A stretch of 64,000 nt of DNA from Plantibacter auratus (GTDB taxonomy: Bacteria > Actinomycetota > Actinomycetes > Actinomycetales > Microbacteriaceae). The DNA is taken from the NCBI RefSeq assembly GCF_050587365.1, contig NZ_JBOBFV010000002.1, forward strand, positions 992,001-1,056,000. The letters are read 5' to 3'. The position numbers and the translations under genes were made by a program. Below are positions 41,089 to 50,432 of this stretch, one piece after another. The first letter of the stretch is position 1; each line of letters begins with the position of its first letter. A model generated the notes under the pieces. That model searched no databases. It saw only the letters and a program-made list of their open reading frames with translations, and was not told where the DNA came from.

Positions 41089-41964
41089 ATGCCCTCTCCC
41101 GCCGGTGCGTCCGGAAACACGATCGGTGCGCTGCCGACCGGCGTCGCGACGGGTCTGATCCGGACGGTGACCGGCGGATCCGCCGACCGGACGTTCGAGG
41201 TCGATGTCCCCGAAACGGCCACGAGGGCTGCGGACACGTCGTCGCACTCGCACGACGCCCTCAGCAGCTGGGACGTCGTCCGCTCCACCTTCCGACCAGG
41301 TGAGGCGCTCACCTTCGACGAGCGCTACCGGTATGCCCAGCTCCCCCTGATCGACGCCGACCACCCGCTCGCGCTCGCCGCAAGTCCTGACGGCGTCTAC
41401 CGTGGCGGGCGGTACGCCGAGGCGCGCCTGGCGGTCGTCATCCCCGTCCCGGTCGAACGGCTGTTCGTCGATCCGATCTTCCTGAGCTACGAGGCCGACC
41501 TCGCCTCAGCACCCTTCGCACCCAAGCTCGCCAGAGGCATCGAGCTCCGACGCGCACACCGTTTGCACGCGACGCTCTCCTCCATCGACGCGGACTCCGG
41601 GTTCCTCGACGCGCTGCGGACGAGCGTCGGCGCGTTCACGCCCTTCCGGGTCAGGCTGGCGGGCCCCGTCATCGGCGGGTTCAACCGGGGGCGCTGTTAC
41701 CTCCCCGCCACCGCGGACGCCTTCGCTTCCATCCAACGTTCCGTCGGCGGGCGTCCCGCACCGCTCGTCGGGGTGGGCCTGCACCACTTCCGCGATGAGC
41801 TCGATGCAGGTGAGACCGCGGCGCTCGCCGCCTTCCTCGAGCGTTGGCGCGACGTCACCCTGTTCGAGTGGACGGTCACCGAGCTGGCGATCACCTCGAC
41901 CAACGACGACCTCGTGCTGAGCGGACGCACGCTCGCCCGCATTCCGCTCCACGCGGCCGAGTGA
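41089..41964 (+). CDS. Hypothetical protein, 2H-phosphoesterase-like
   Basis: This 291-residue protein has a variable N-terminus (about 1-60). The motif RLHATLSSID resembles the first HxTx motif of 2H (LigT-like) phosphoesterases. The expected second HxTx appears as ELAITST, so one catalytic His is missing. It may be an inactive or unrelated fold. ATG at 41089. It lies convergent with the NUDIX gene. Confidence 0.5.
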   Translation: MPSPAGASGNTIGALPTGVATGLIRTVTGGSADRTFEVDVPETATRAADTSSHSHDALSSWDVVRSTFRPGEALTFDERYRYAQLPLIDADHPLALAASPDGVYRGGRYAEARLAVVIPVPVERLFVDPIFLSYEADLASAPFAPKLARGIELRRAHRLHATLSSIDADSGFLDALRTSVGAFTPFRVRLAGPVIGGFNRGRCYLPATADAFASIQRSVGGRPAPLVGVGLHHFRDELDAGETAALAAFLERWRDVTLFEWTVTELAITSTNDDLVLSGRTLARIPLHAAE

Positions 41965-41982
41965 CGCCCCGGGTCTCCGGGA

Positions 41983-42378
41983 TCAGCTCGCGGTGAGTCG
42001 CCTGACCATCGGGAGGTCGGGCGTCGCCCAGTCCAGTCCGAGGAGCTGTTCGCGGGTGACCCAGCGCAGTTCGTCATGGTCCGTGCTGTGGACCGGGGGT
42101 GCCCCGCGGAAGACGACCTCGTAGCAGGCGAGGTCGATGACGAGCTCGCCCACGGTGACGGTGGAGCGGTCCAGCAGCGCCCCCACAGCGACGTCGGCGT
42201 CGAGCTCCTCGCGCAGCTCACGAGCCAGCGCGTCCTGCGGTTGCTCGCCGGGCTCGACCTTGCCGCCGGGGAACTCCCACAGTCCACCGGAAGCCCGCCC
42301 GGGTGCCCGCCGACATGCGAGCACGGTGTCGTCCCGTGAGGCGACACCCGCGACGACCTGGATCGTGGTGGTCATCAT
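41983..42378 (-). CDS. NUDIX hydrolase, MutT-like
   Basis: This 131-residue protein carries the Nudix box GGKVEPGEQPQDALARELREELD (GX5EX7REUXEE; the last conserved Gly is Asp). It resembles 8-oxo-dGTP diphosphatases that clean oxidised nucleotides. Two ATGs (42378 and 42375) are in tandem; GGGAG is spaced best for the second. It is divergent from the large nuclease/helicase gene. Confidence 0.88.
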   Translation of the reverse strand: MMTTTIQVVAGVASRDDTVLACRRAPGRASGGLWEFPGGKVEPGEQPQDALARELREELDADVAVGALLDRSTVTVGELVIDLACYEVVFRGAPPVHSTDHDELRWVTREQLLGLDWATPDLPMVRRLTAS

Positions 42379-42589
42379 GCGCTCCCGTCCCGTGGCGTCG
42401 TGGTCGCTGTCCAGGCTAGGGGACGCGGGATCGAGGACGCCCGACGCCGCTCCACAGACGGCTCCCCCTCGGCTGACGACAGCCTGCATCCCGCGGCGGC
42501 GCTGTGGTCGGTGGTGCGTGCCAGACTGACAGCGATCGGAGGCGGACCAGCCCCCGCAGCAGTCGTCTCGAAAGGCACCCACCGCACCG

Positions 42590-45500
42590 ATGTTCCTCCT
42601 CGACGGTTCCGCCATCACGAGCGCCAGCGACCTCTCCAACGCCTCCTACTGCGAGTTCGCCTTCCTGCGCACGGTCGACGCGAAGCTCGGTCGGATCGAA
42701 CCGATCGTCGAGCCCGAGGACGAGATGCTCATGCGGACCTCCAAGCTCGGCGACCAGCACGAGCTGCGCGTCCTCGAGTCGTACCGCGCCGAGTTCGGCA
42801 CCGGTGTCGTCGAGCTCGACCGCCCCGACGTCCGAGACGCGGTGGCGCTCGCCGCAGCCGTCGAGTCGACGATCACGGCGTTCCGCGACGGAGCCCCGGT
42901 CGTCTTCCAGGCCGCGTTCTTCGACGGATCGTTCATCGGCTTCGCCGACTTCATCGTGCGCCGGCCCGACGGCCGGTATCGCGTGCAGGACACCAAACTC
43001 GCGCGCTCACCGAAGGTCACCGCCCTCCTCCAGCTCGCCGCCTACGTGGAGCAGCTGGAGACGGCCGGGATCCCGGTCGACGACGACGTCGACCTCATCC
43101 TGGGAGACGGCACCGTCAGCACCCACGCGGTGGCCGACATCCTGCCGGTGTACCGTCGCCGTCGTGCGCGTCTGCTGCGGATCGTCGCCGAACGGCTCGA
43201 AGCCGACGCCCCGGTGGCCTGGGGGGATCAGCGCTACAGCGTCTGCGGACGATGCGCGTGGTGCGACGCCGAGATCACGGCCTCACGCGACGTCCTGCTG
43301 GTGGCCGGGCTCCGGTTGACGCAGCGCGACCGCCTGCTGGCGGCCGGCATCGCCACGATCGACGATCTGGCGTCGCTCACGCTCACCGGATCGACCGAGC
43401 GACCGGGGCCGCACGGGCTGTCGGGTGGCGCCGGCGGGACGGTCGACGGCATCGCCGAGAGCACGCTCGCTGCGCTGCGCGAGCAGGCGCACCTGCAGCT
43501 CGAGCCGTCACCCGCCGCCGGCGTGCCGGCGTTCCGCGTGCACGACGCCACGGCGCTCGGACTCCTGCCGCAACCCGATCCGGGCGACGTCTTCTTCGAC
43601 TTCGAGGGCGACCCGCTGTACACCGAGGGCGAGCCTGGAGACGCCCGCCGGGGCGACCGCACCAGGTGGGGCATCGATTACCTGTTCGGCCTGGTCGACA
43701 CCGACGGCCGGTTCCGATCCTGGTGGGCGCACGACTTCCATGAGGAGCGCACGGCCCTGATCGACTTCCTCGCCTACCTCACCGCCCGCCGTGCGGAGTT
43801 CCCAGGCATGCACGTGTACCACTACGCCGCGTACGAGCGGACGCACCTGCTCTCGCTGGCCGCCCGGCACGGGGTCGGGGAGGACACGATCGACGACCTC
43901 CTCCGCGAGGCCGTGCTCTTCGACCTCTACCCGTTCGTCCGCAAGACGGTGCGTGTCGGATCGCGGTCCTACTCGATCAAGAAGCTCGAGCCGCTCTACA
44001 TGGGTGAGGACCACCGCGACAGCGACGTCACCGACGCCGCAGCATCCATCACCGCCTACGCGGAGGCGCGCGAGCTGAGTCGGAGCGACGACCCGGAGCT
44101 CGTGGCCGAAGGCGAACGGAAGCTCTCGGAGATCGCCGAGTACAACGCGTACGACTGCGAGTCGACCCGTCGGCTGCGGAACTGGTTGCTCGACCTCGGT
44201 GCGGAACGGGGCGTGCTGCCGGGCACCTTCGTCACCGACGCACCCGAGCCCCTCGTGGACGAACCGACGCCGCTCCACGACGCGCTGACGGCGTTGGCCG
44301 GAGACCCCCTCGACCCGGAACGCACCGCCGACGCCACCGCGTATGCGCTCGCGGCCGCCGCCATCGACTACCACCGGCGCGAGCACAAGTCGTTCTGGCA
44401 GGAGCACTTCTCCCGACTCATCGCCGCGCGCGACGAATGGGAGGACACCCGGAACGTCTTCACCGTCACCTCGGGAGTCGTCGAGCGCGACTGGTTCCGC
44501 GAGGGGCGGCAGCGCAGCGACCGCCGTCACGTCCGACTCCGCGGCCGATGGGCTCCCGGCAGCAGTGTGAAGGTCGGCGCCGACCCGTTCGCGGTCTACG
44601 ACCACCCGGGACCGTACACGCTCCCCCGCGCCGAGCCCGGCTCGCGACCGGCGGGGCAGATCACGGTCCTCGAGGTCGACGACGACTCCCTGCTCATCCA
44701 GGAGACGCTCAAAACGGATCGTGAGCCCTACACGGAGCTGCCGGTCGCGCTCACGCCGTCTCCTCCCCCGCGACCCGGAACACAGGTCGACGCGATCGCC
44801 GAGTGGGGGCAAGCGGTCCTCGACGCCGCTCCGGAGTGGCCGGATGACGGCGTCGTCGACATCCTGCGGCGACGGCCGCCCCGCACGAGCTCGGGTGAGC
44901 CGATCCCCCACCGTGGAGACGGGCGGACGATCGAAGACGTGACCGCCGCGTTGCTCGACCTCGACGACTCGGCGCTCGCCGTCCAGGGGCCGCCCGGAAC
45001 CGGCAAGACCTACGTCGCCTCGCACGTCATCACGGCCCTCGTGCAGCAGCACGGCTGGCGGATCGGGGTCGTGGCGCAGTCGCACGACGTCGTCGAGAAC
45101 CTCCTCGAGCGTGTGGTGAAGGCGGGGCTCTCCCCCGCGCTCGTGGCGAAGACCCTGCGATCCGGTGCCGACCCGGATGCGGAGCGCGGCTACACGGTCC
45201 TTCCGGCCAATGGTCATGGCGCGTTCATGGCCGAGCAGGCCGGCGGCTTCGTCATCGGCGGGACGGCCTGGGACTTCAGCAACCCCAACCGGTTCGACCG
45301 GAGGTCGCTCGACCTCCTCGTCGTCGACGAAGCCGGCCAGTTCTCGCTCGCGTACACGATCGCGGCGAGCGTCGCCGCGCGGAACCTCCTCCTCCTGGGC
45401 GACCCGCAGCAGCTGCCGCAGGTGAGCCAGGGGACGCATCCCGAACCGATCGACACCTCGGCCCTCGGATTCGTGGCCGACGGTCGCGACGTCCTCCCTC

Positions 45501-46123
45501 CGGAACTCGGCTACTTCCTCCACGAGACCTGGCGGATGGACGCCGCGGTCACCGAGCCGGTCTCGCGCTTGTCGTACGGTGGCGAGCTGCGCTCAGCAGC
45601 GGCCACGACGAAGCGGCGCCTGGAGGGTCGTGCGCCGGGACTGCACGTCGTCCCGGTCCACCACGTCGGAAATGCGACGAGTTCGCAGGAGGAGGCCGAC
45701 CGCGTCGCCGAACTCGTCCGGTCGAGCATCGGGCTCCGCTGGACCGATCCGGATGCCGGCCGCATCGACGACCCGGTGAGCGAGGCCGACATCATCGTCG
45801 TCTGTCCCTACAACGCCCACGTCGCAGTCGTCCGTGCGACGCTCGACGCGGCCGGGTTCGACGCGGTGCGCGTCGGGACCGTCGACAAGTTCCAGGGTCA
45901 GGAGGCCGTCATCGCGATCGTGTCGCTGGCCGCGTCCTCCCCCGCCGACGTCCCGCGGGGCATGTCGTTCCTGTTGATGAAGAACCGACTGAACGTCGGG
46001 ATCTCCCGCGCCCAGTGGGCGGCGTACCTCGTGCACTCCCCCGCACTCACCGAGTACCTGCCGGTGACGCCGGAGGGTGTCGCCGAGCTCAGCGCCTTCA
46101 TCCGGTTGGTCGACGGCCACTGA
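42590..46123 (+). CDS. TM0106-type RecB-like nuclease fused to SF1 helicase
   Basis: This 1177-residue protein has three parts. Residues about 1-240 form a RecB/PD-(D/E)xK-like nuclease (FADFIVRRPDG ... RVQDTKLARSPK, then a Cys cluster VCGRCAWC). Residues about 325-540 form an RNase H-like exonuclease domain starting DVFFDFEGDPLY. Residues about 780-1177 are an SF1 (DNA2/UPF1-like) helicase with Walker A GPPGTGKT near 801, Walker B LLVVDEAGQ near 909, LLGDPQQLPQ, and GISRAQWAAYLV. It is probably a DNA repair or anti-DNA effector. Start ATG 42590. Confidence 0.85.
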   Translation: MFLLDGSAITSASDLSNASYCEFAFLRTVDAKLGRIEPIVEPEDEMLMRTSKLGDQHELRVLESYRAEFGTGVVELDRPDVRDAVALAAAVESTITAFRDGAPVVFQAAFFDGSFIGFADFIVRRPDGRYRVQDTKLARSPKVTALLQLAAYVEQLETAGIPVDDDVDLILGDGTVSTHAVADILPVYRRRRARLLRIVAERLEADAPVAWGDQRYSVCGRCAWCDAEITASRDVLLVAGLRLTQRDRLLAAGIATIDDLASLTLTGSTERPGPHGLSGGAGGTVDGIAESTLAALREQAHLQLEPSPAAGVPAFRVHDATALGLLPQPDPGDVFFDFEGDPLYTEGEPGDARRGDRTRWGIDYLFGLVDTDGRFRSWWAHDFHEERTALIDFLAYLTARRAEFPGMHVYHYAAYERTHLLSLAARHGVGEDTIDDLLREAVLFDLYPFVRKTVRVGSRSYSIKKLEPLYMGEDHRDSDVTDAAASITAYAEARELSRSDDPELVAEGERKLSEIAEYNAYDCESTRRLRNWLLDLGAERGVLPGTFVTDAPEPLVDEPTPLHDALTALAGDPLDPERTADATAYALAAAAIDYHRREHKSFWQEHFSRLIAARDEWEDTRNVFTVTSGVVERDWFREGRQRSDRRHVRLRGRWAPGSSVKVGADPFAVYDHPGPYTLPRAEPGSRPAGQITVLEVDDDSLLIQETLKTDREPYTELPVALTPSPPPRPGTQVDAIAEWGQAVLDAAPEWPDDGVVDILRRRPPRTSSGEPIPHRGDGRTIEDVTAALLDLDDSALAVQGPPGTGKTYVASHVITALVQQHGWRIGVVAQSHDVVENLLERVVKAGLSPALVAKTLRSGADPDAERGYTVLPANGHGAFMAEQAGGFVIGGTAWDFSNPNRFDRRSLDLLVVDEAGQFSLAYTIAASVAARNLLLLGDPQQLPQVSQGTHPEPIDTSALGFVADGRDVLPPELGYFLHETWRMDAAVTEPVSRLSYGGELRSAAATTKRRLEGRAPGLHVVPVHHVGNATSSQEEADRVAELVRSSIGLRWTDPDAGRIDDPVSEADIIVVCPYNAHVAVVRATLDAAGFDAVRVGTVDKFQGQEAVIAIVSLAASSPADVPRGMSFLLMKNRLNVGISRAQWAAYLVHSPALTEYLPVTPEGVAELSAFIRLVDGH

Positions 46124-46721
46124 CCAGCTCCACCGCGGCTGCGGAGGGGCGAGGATTCCGTCGCGCCGCGTCGATACGACCGTTCTGCGCCGCCTTCGCG
46201 AGCCACCCCTGACGCTGCTCCACGGTCGAATCCTTCACCCGACCGAACCGGTTCACGGCGACAGGCTTGATCCCGCAGAACCGGAGGGTGGTGGTGCGGA
46301 GTTGCTTCACCGTCGTGTCGCCGACGAGCGGCAGGTACCACGAGGGCGAGTCCGACGTGACGATCACCCGACCAGTGCGGCCCGCCAGCAGCCCCTCAGG
46401 GAGGCCGTTGGACTTCATCCGGTAGGCGCGACGGGGCAGCAGCAGGCGATCGAAGAACCCCTTGAGCAGCGCCGGCACCGATCCCCACCAGACCGGAGCC
46501 ACGATCACGATGTGGTCCGCGGCGAGGATCTGCTCCCACGCCCGTTCGAGGTCGGGCTCCAGGTCTTGACGGCGGGTGTAACCGAGGCGGAGGTTCGGGT
46601 CGAACGCGAGGTCGCGGACAGCGAGGACGGTCGCGTCGCCGTGCGCCTCCGCGTAGCTCGTGGCGAGGGCGGCGCAGAGGGACCCGGGGTTCGGGTGTCC
46701 GTCGATGACGAGGGAGGGCAT
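46098..46721 (-). CDS. NAD(P)H-quinone-oxidoreductase-like flavodoxin-fold protein
   Basis: This 207-residue protein has the flavodoxin-like fold of the YwrO/KefF/MdaB family: VIDGHPNPGSLCAALATSYAEA at the N-terminus and IVIVAPVWWGSVPALLKGFFDRLLLP. It probably reduces quinones or electrophiles with FMN/FAD. ATG at 46721 has GGAGAACTC upstream. It overlaps the 3' end of the convergent nuclease/helicase by 26 bases. A TetR gene is divergent. Confidence 0.86.
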   Translation of the reverse strand: MPSLVIDGHPNPGSLCAALATSYAEAHGDATVLAVRDLAFDPNLRLGYTRRQDLEPDLERAWEQILAADHIVIVAPVWWGSVPALLKGFFDRLLLPRRAYRMKSNGLPEGLLAGRTGRVIVTSDSPSWYLPLVGDTTVKQLRTTTLRFCGIKPVAVNRFGRVKDSTVEQRQGWLAKAAQNGRIDAARRNPRPSAAAVELVSGRRPTG

Positions 46722-46742
46722 GAGTTCTCCAACAGTTGTAGG

Positions 46743-46775
46743 TCTGGACAGTGCCAAGAATCTGGACACTGTCCA
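46743..46775. promoter_or_regulatory. Candidate TetR operator between quinone-reductase-like gene and TetR gene
   Basis: TGGACAGTG (46745-46753) and CACTGTCCA (46767-46775) are a perfect 9-bp inverted repeat. TCTGGACA occurs twice as a direct repeat 18 bases apart (46743 and 46761). This is the probable site of the adjacent TetR regulator. Confidence 0.7.
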
Positions 46776-46805
46776 CTTCCGGCCGGAACCGACTCTACCG
46801 GTACG

Positions 46806-47396
46806 ATGTTGCTTGTGTCAAGATCGACGACGGCGTACCACCACGGCAACCTCGGGCCGGCGCTTGAGGACGCTGCGCTCGAACTCATGCGGACGCAGGG
46901 CCATGCCACGCTGAGCCTGCGAGAGGTCGCACGCCGTGCCGGGGTCAGTCACAACGCGCCGTACCACCATTTCGGCGACCGCACCGCGCTCCTGAAACGG
47001 TTGAGCGAACGCGGCATGGCCGAGCTCCTGGACGCCATGCGCGAGGAGCGGCAGGCGACGGCGGGTCGAGACCCACAGGAGGCGGCCGTCCGGATCGGTT
47101 CGACGTATGTGCACTACGCGGCGCAGCATCCGGAGCGGTTCCGCCTGATCTACGACCCCGAAGTCTGTGTCCCCGGTTCGCCCAGCGAGGCGATGGCGCC
47201 ACTCATCGGTGGCGTCGAAGCGCTGCTCGCCGAGACGACGGCGTCGCTGGCGCCCGGCGCCGAGCCGCAGGTCATCGCCGCTCTGACCACGGCGGTCTGG
47301 GCCGCGGTCCACGGGCTCGCGGAACTCGTCGTCGCCGGACACATCTCCGAGGCGGCGGCCCGACCCGCGCTGGAGGCGTTGCTCACGCGACCCTGA
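46806..47396 (+). CDS. TetR family transcriptional regulator
   Basis: This 196-residue regulator has a helix-turn-helix region (ELMRTQGHATLSLREVARRAGVSHNAPYHHFGDRTALLKRL) and a C-terminal TetR_C-type domain. ATG at 46806 lies immediately behind the likely -10 region TACGAT (46802-46807), so the start may be leaderless or the true start is the next GTG. It probably controls the divergent flavodoxin-fold oxidoreductase. Confidence 0.87.
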   Translation: MLLVSRSTTAYHHGNLGPALEDAALELMRTQGHATLSLREVARRAGVSHNAPYHHFGDRTALLKRLSERGMAELLDAMREERQATAGRDPQEAAVRIGSTYVHYAAQHPERFRLIYDPEVCVPGSPSEAMAPLIGGVEALLAETTASLAPGAEPQVIAALTTAVWAAVHGLAELVVAGHISEAAARPALEALLTRP

Positions 47397-47539
47397 GGTG
47401 GCGTCCCGCTTGGAGCGTTTGCACGATCATCATCCGGGAAACGGTCGGGAAGCTCAGAGGCCGTTCATGGTCGAACCAGACGATTCACTCGGATTGCGGG
47501 AGTCAGATGAACTCAGCACCCCCGCCGAGAGGAATCCCC

Positions 47540-49081
47540 GTGAACACCACCCCAGATCCAGAACGCCCTGAGTCGCGACCAGCGGACGGCACGCAAGCGC
47601 AGCAGCCGTCGCCCGCACCCGACCCGTACCAGCCGCCCACCGGCTCGTATCAGCCCCAGCCCGGGGTGGACGTCACTCCCCCGGCCGGCTACCCCGGCAA
47701 CACGACCGGCGGCGGTCCACGACGCGAGTCCACGACGCCCTTCGGTTACGCGACGGCTCCCCACGCGACGAGCGGTCACGTGTGGCCCGATCACCACCGG
47801 GGCCCACAGGGTCAGTACGGACCGTACGCCGCCGGCCAGGGCCAGTCCGCGCCCTCCGGCACCTGGCAGCCCCAACCGTACGGACAGCAGACGATTCCCC
47901 AGTCGTTGTCGACCACGGGCACTCCCGCGAAGAAGCAGCCCATCGGCTGGATCATCGCCGCCGCGACGGCCGCCACGGTCGTGTCCCTCGTGACCGGTGG
48001 CCTCGGCCTCGCTTCGCTGGCGGCCGGCGCGTTCCAGAGCGTCGCCGCCTCCTCACAGGTGACGGAGACGGTGCCGGACGACGGCGGTCAGAGCTTCCGC
48101 GCTCCCGGTGGGCAGCCTGGGCCGCAGCAGGCGACGCCGGATGCCGCGACGGCGAACACCCGGAGTGCCACCGCCGCTGAATCCGCGGGAGTCGTGGACA
48201 TCGACACCGAGCTGGCCTACCAGGGGGCCGCCGCCGCGGGAACCGGGATGATCCTCACCGCGGACGGCCAGATCCTGACCAACAACCACGTCGTCGCGGG
48301 AGCGACGAGCATCGTCGTGACCGTCGTGGCGACCGGGGAGAAGTACGGCGCACGCGTCGTCGGGACGGATGCCACGAACGACGTCGCGCTCCTGCAGCTC
48401 GACGGCGCCTCAGGGCTGGACACCGTGGCAATCGACGATGACGGCGGCGCGGCCGTCGGTGACGCCGTCACCGGGGTCGGGAACGCGGGAGGCACGGGTG
48501 GGACGCCCAGCGCGGCGGACGGGTCCGTCACCGCCCTCGACCAGGACATCACGGTGCAGGACGAGACGACCGGGGCGGGCAAGCAGCTGACCGGACTGAT
48601 CCAGACGGACGCGGACATCCAGTCGGGCGACTCCGGCGGACCGCTCTACGACTCGGAGGGCGAGGTCGTCGGCGTCGACACCGCTGCCTCCTCCGGTGGG
48701 ACCGACATCGACGGATTCGCGATCCCGATCGACGACGCGTTGTCCATCGTCGACCAGATCCGCACCGGCGTCGCGACCGACACCGTCTCGATCGGCTACC
48801 CGGCCTTCATCGGGATCGGTCTGGCCGCGTCCGGCGCAGCCCAGACCGTGCCGGGGGCTGTGGTCGGTTCGGTGATCGAGAACACGCCGGCGGCGTCGAT
48901 CGGCCTCGCAGCCGGCGACGTCATCACGGGCATCAACGGTGCCGCCATCGACTCCGCGGAGACCCTGACGGCGACCATGGCCACGCTCGAGCCCGGCCAG
49001 ACGGTCTCCGTCACCTGGACCACGGCGAGTGGGACCTCGCAGACCGCTGACGTGACCCTGATCGAGGGCCCGGTCGGCTGA
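47540..49081 (+). CDS. HtrA-type serine protease (S1C) with PDZ domain
   Basis: This protein of about 513 residues has a cytosolic Pro/Gln/Gly-rich N-terminal tail (about 1-130), one membrane segment (GWIIAAATAATVVSLVTGGLGLASL), an extracytoplasmic trypsin-like protease domain and a C-terminal PDZ domain (about 420-510, SIGLAAGDVITGINGAAI). The catalytic triad is H250 (NNHVVAG), D281 (TNDVALLQL) and S365 (GDSGGPL). It likely degrades misfolded envelope proteins. GTG at 47540 follows GAGAGGA; an ATG at 47507 is a close alternative. Confidence 0.9.
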   Translation: MNTTPDPERPESRPADGTQAQQPSPAPDPYQPPTGSYQPQPGVDVTPPAGYPGNTTGGGPRRESTTPFGYATAPHATSGHVWPDHHRGPQGQYGPYAAGQGQSAPSGTWQPQPYGQQTIPQSLSTTGTPAKKQPIGWIIAAATAATVVSLVTGGLGLASLAAGAFQSVAASSQVTETVPDDGGQSFRAPGGQPGPQQATPDAATANTRSATAAESAGVVDIDTELAYQGAAAAGTGMILTADGQILTNNHVVAGATSIVVTVVATGEKYGARVVGTDATNDVALLQLDGASGLDTVAIDDDGGAAVGDAVTGVGNAGGTGGTPSAADGSVTALDQDITVQDETTGAGKQLTGLIQTDADIQSGDSGGPLYDSEGEVVGVDTAASSGGTDIDGFAIPIDDALSIVDQIRTGVATDTVSIGYPAFIGIGLAASGAAQTVPGAVVGSVIENTPAASIGLAAGDVITGINGAAIDSAETLTATMATLEPGQTVSVTWTTASGTSQTADVTLIEGPVG

Positions 49082-49206
49082 TCGCGCGCTCGGGACGCTC
49101 GACGACTCCTCACCTCCGGCCCGCAGCCGGACCCGAGGAGTCGTCGACGTCTGGCCAGTAGGCTCGGGAGGCGGTGCCTCGCCGCGACCACCGGAAGGAA
49201 CCGCTC

Positions 49207-50424
49207 GTGACCCGCTTTCTCGGAGTCGACCTCGCCTGGGGCGAGGGGACCGGCTCCCGCGCGGCGAACGAGTCGGGACTGGTGTGCATCGACGAGACCG
49301 GGACGGTCATCGAGGCCGGGTGGGCCGTGGGGATCGACGCCGTCGTCGCCTGGCTCGTCGACACCGCATCACCGGGCTCCGTGATCGCGGTCGACGCCCC
49401 ACTGCTCGTCCAGAATCAGACCGGCATGCGTCTCTGTGAACGTGAGGTCGGACAGCGGTACGGGCGCTGGCAGGTTTCGGCCTATCCGTCGAACCTCGGC
49501 CTTCCGGCGCTCGGTGGTGTCGCGCTCTTGAGGGCGCTGGAGGCGGCTGGGTTCCAGTATTTCGACGGACTGAGCACGCCCGCCGCGGATGCCGTCCTGT
49601 TCTTCGAGGCCTATCCCCACACCACGTTGGTGGGTGCCGAGGAGTTCGGGTACCCGGATGCGCGGCCCCGCTACAAACGCCTCGACCCCGGTCTCCCTGT
49701 CGCCGAGCGACGGCGACGCCGTGCGGAGGTCTGTGACGACCTCGTCTCGCGCCTGGAGGCGCTGACCTCGGCGACTCCGCCACTCGACCTCGACACACAC
49801 CCGGTGACGGCGCTCCTCATCGCGGAACCCTTGCCGCTGAAGGAATCGGCGCACAAGCACCGTGAGGACCTCATCGACGCGGCCATCTGCGCGTGGACGG
49901 CATCCGCCTGGTCCCGCTGGGGGCTCGAACGGTTCCAGGTCCTCGGCGCCTCGGATGCTCCGGACGACCGGGGGCGTGTCCCCACGCTCCTCGCCATGGC
50001 GCGGCCCGAGCAGCGCTCCAAACCGGATATTCCTTTCTCGGCATATAACGGTTCAGCCCCACAACGGGCATTCGCGCCACTCAGGGGGCCGATATCCCTG
50101 CAAACCACAACGGACCACGATCTCGACGAAGGACATATGAAGAAGAAGGAATACGCCCAGGACGACGCTCCGGCGGAATCGAACACGATCGAGTTCGTCC
50201 CCGGCGGAGCGGCGAACGCCGACGCGTCACCCGCGGCCTCGACGCGAGCCCCCTCCCCCGCTCCGACGACCGTCGAACTCCTGCGCAGTGCCACCTGGCA
50301 CCTCGAGCACGCACGGGTGGTGGGCCACCCCGACGATGTCGAGTTCGAAGCGGCGAGGTCGGCGTTGGCGGAGGCCGTCTTCGACCTCGAGCACGTCCAG
50401 TACGGGGAGACGACTCGCGGCTAG
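49207..50424 (+). CDS. DUF429 family protein with C-terminal read-through extension
   Basis: This is a 405-residue open frame. Residues 1 to about 272 are a complete DUF429 protein (VTRFLGVDLAWGEG ... AVDAPLLVQNQTGMR ... HREDLIDAAICAWTASAW), a family with an RNase H-like fold and unknown function. The frame continues for about 37 residues over unusually AT-rich sequence and then into a segment beginning MKKKEYAQDD that has its own SD and ATG at 50137. This looks like loss of the DUF429 stop. GTG at 49207 has GGAAGGA upstream. Confidence 0.75.
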   Translation: MTRFLGVDLAWGEGTGSRAANESGLVCIDETGTVIEAGWAVGIDAVVAWLVDTASPGSVIAVDAPLLVQNQTGMRLCEREVGQRYGRWQVSAYPSNLGLPALGGVALLRALEAAGFQYFDGLSTPAADAVLFFEAYPHTTLVGAEEFGYPDARPRYKRLDPGLPVAERRRRRAEVCDDLVSRLEALTSATPPLDLDTHPVTALLIAEPLPLKESAHKHREDLIDAAICAWTASAWSRWGLERFQVLGASDAPDDRGRVPTLLAMARPEQRSKPDIPFSAYNGSAPQRAFAPLRGPISLQTTTDHDLDEGHMKKKEYAQDDAPAESNTIEFVPGGAANADASPAASTRAPSPAPTTVELLRSATWHLEHARVVGHPDDVEFEAARSALAEAVFDLEHVQYGETTRG

Positions 50425-50432
50425 GGCACCCG

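Noticed and set aside
43508..45523. 671-residue minus-strand frame opposite the nuclease/helicase
   Set aside because: Shadow of a well-supported gene with Walker motifs on the plus strand.
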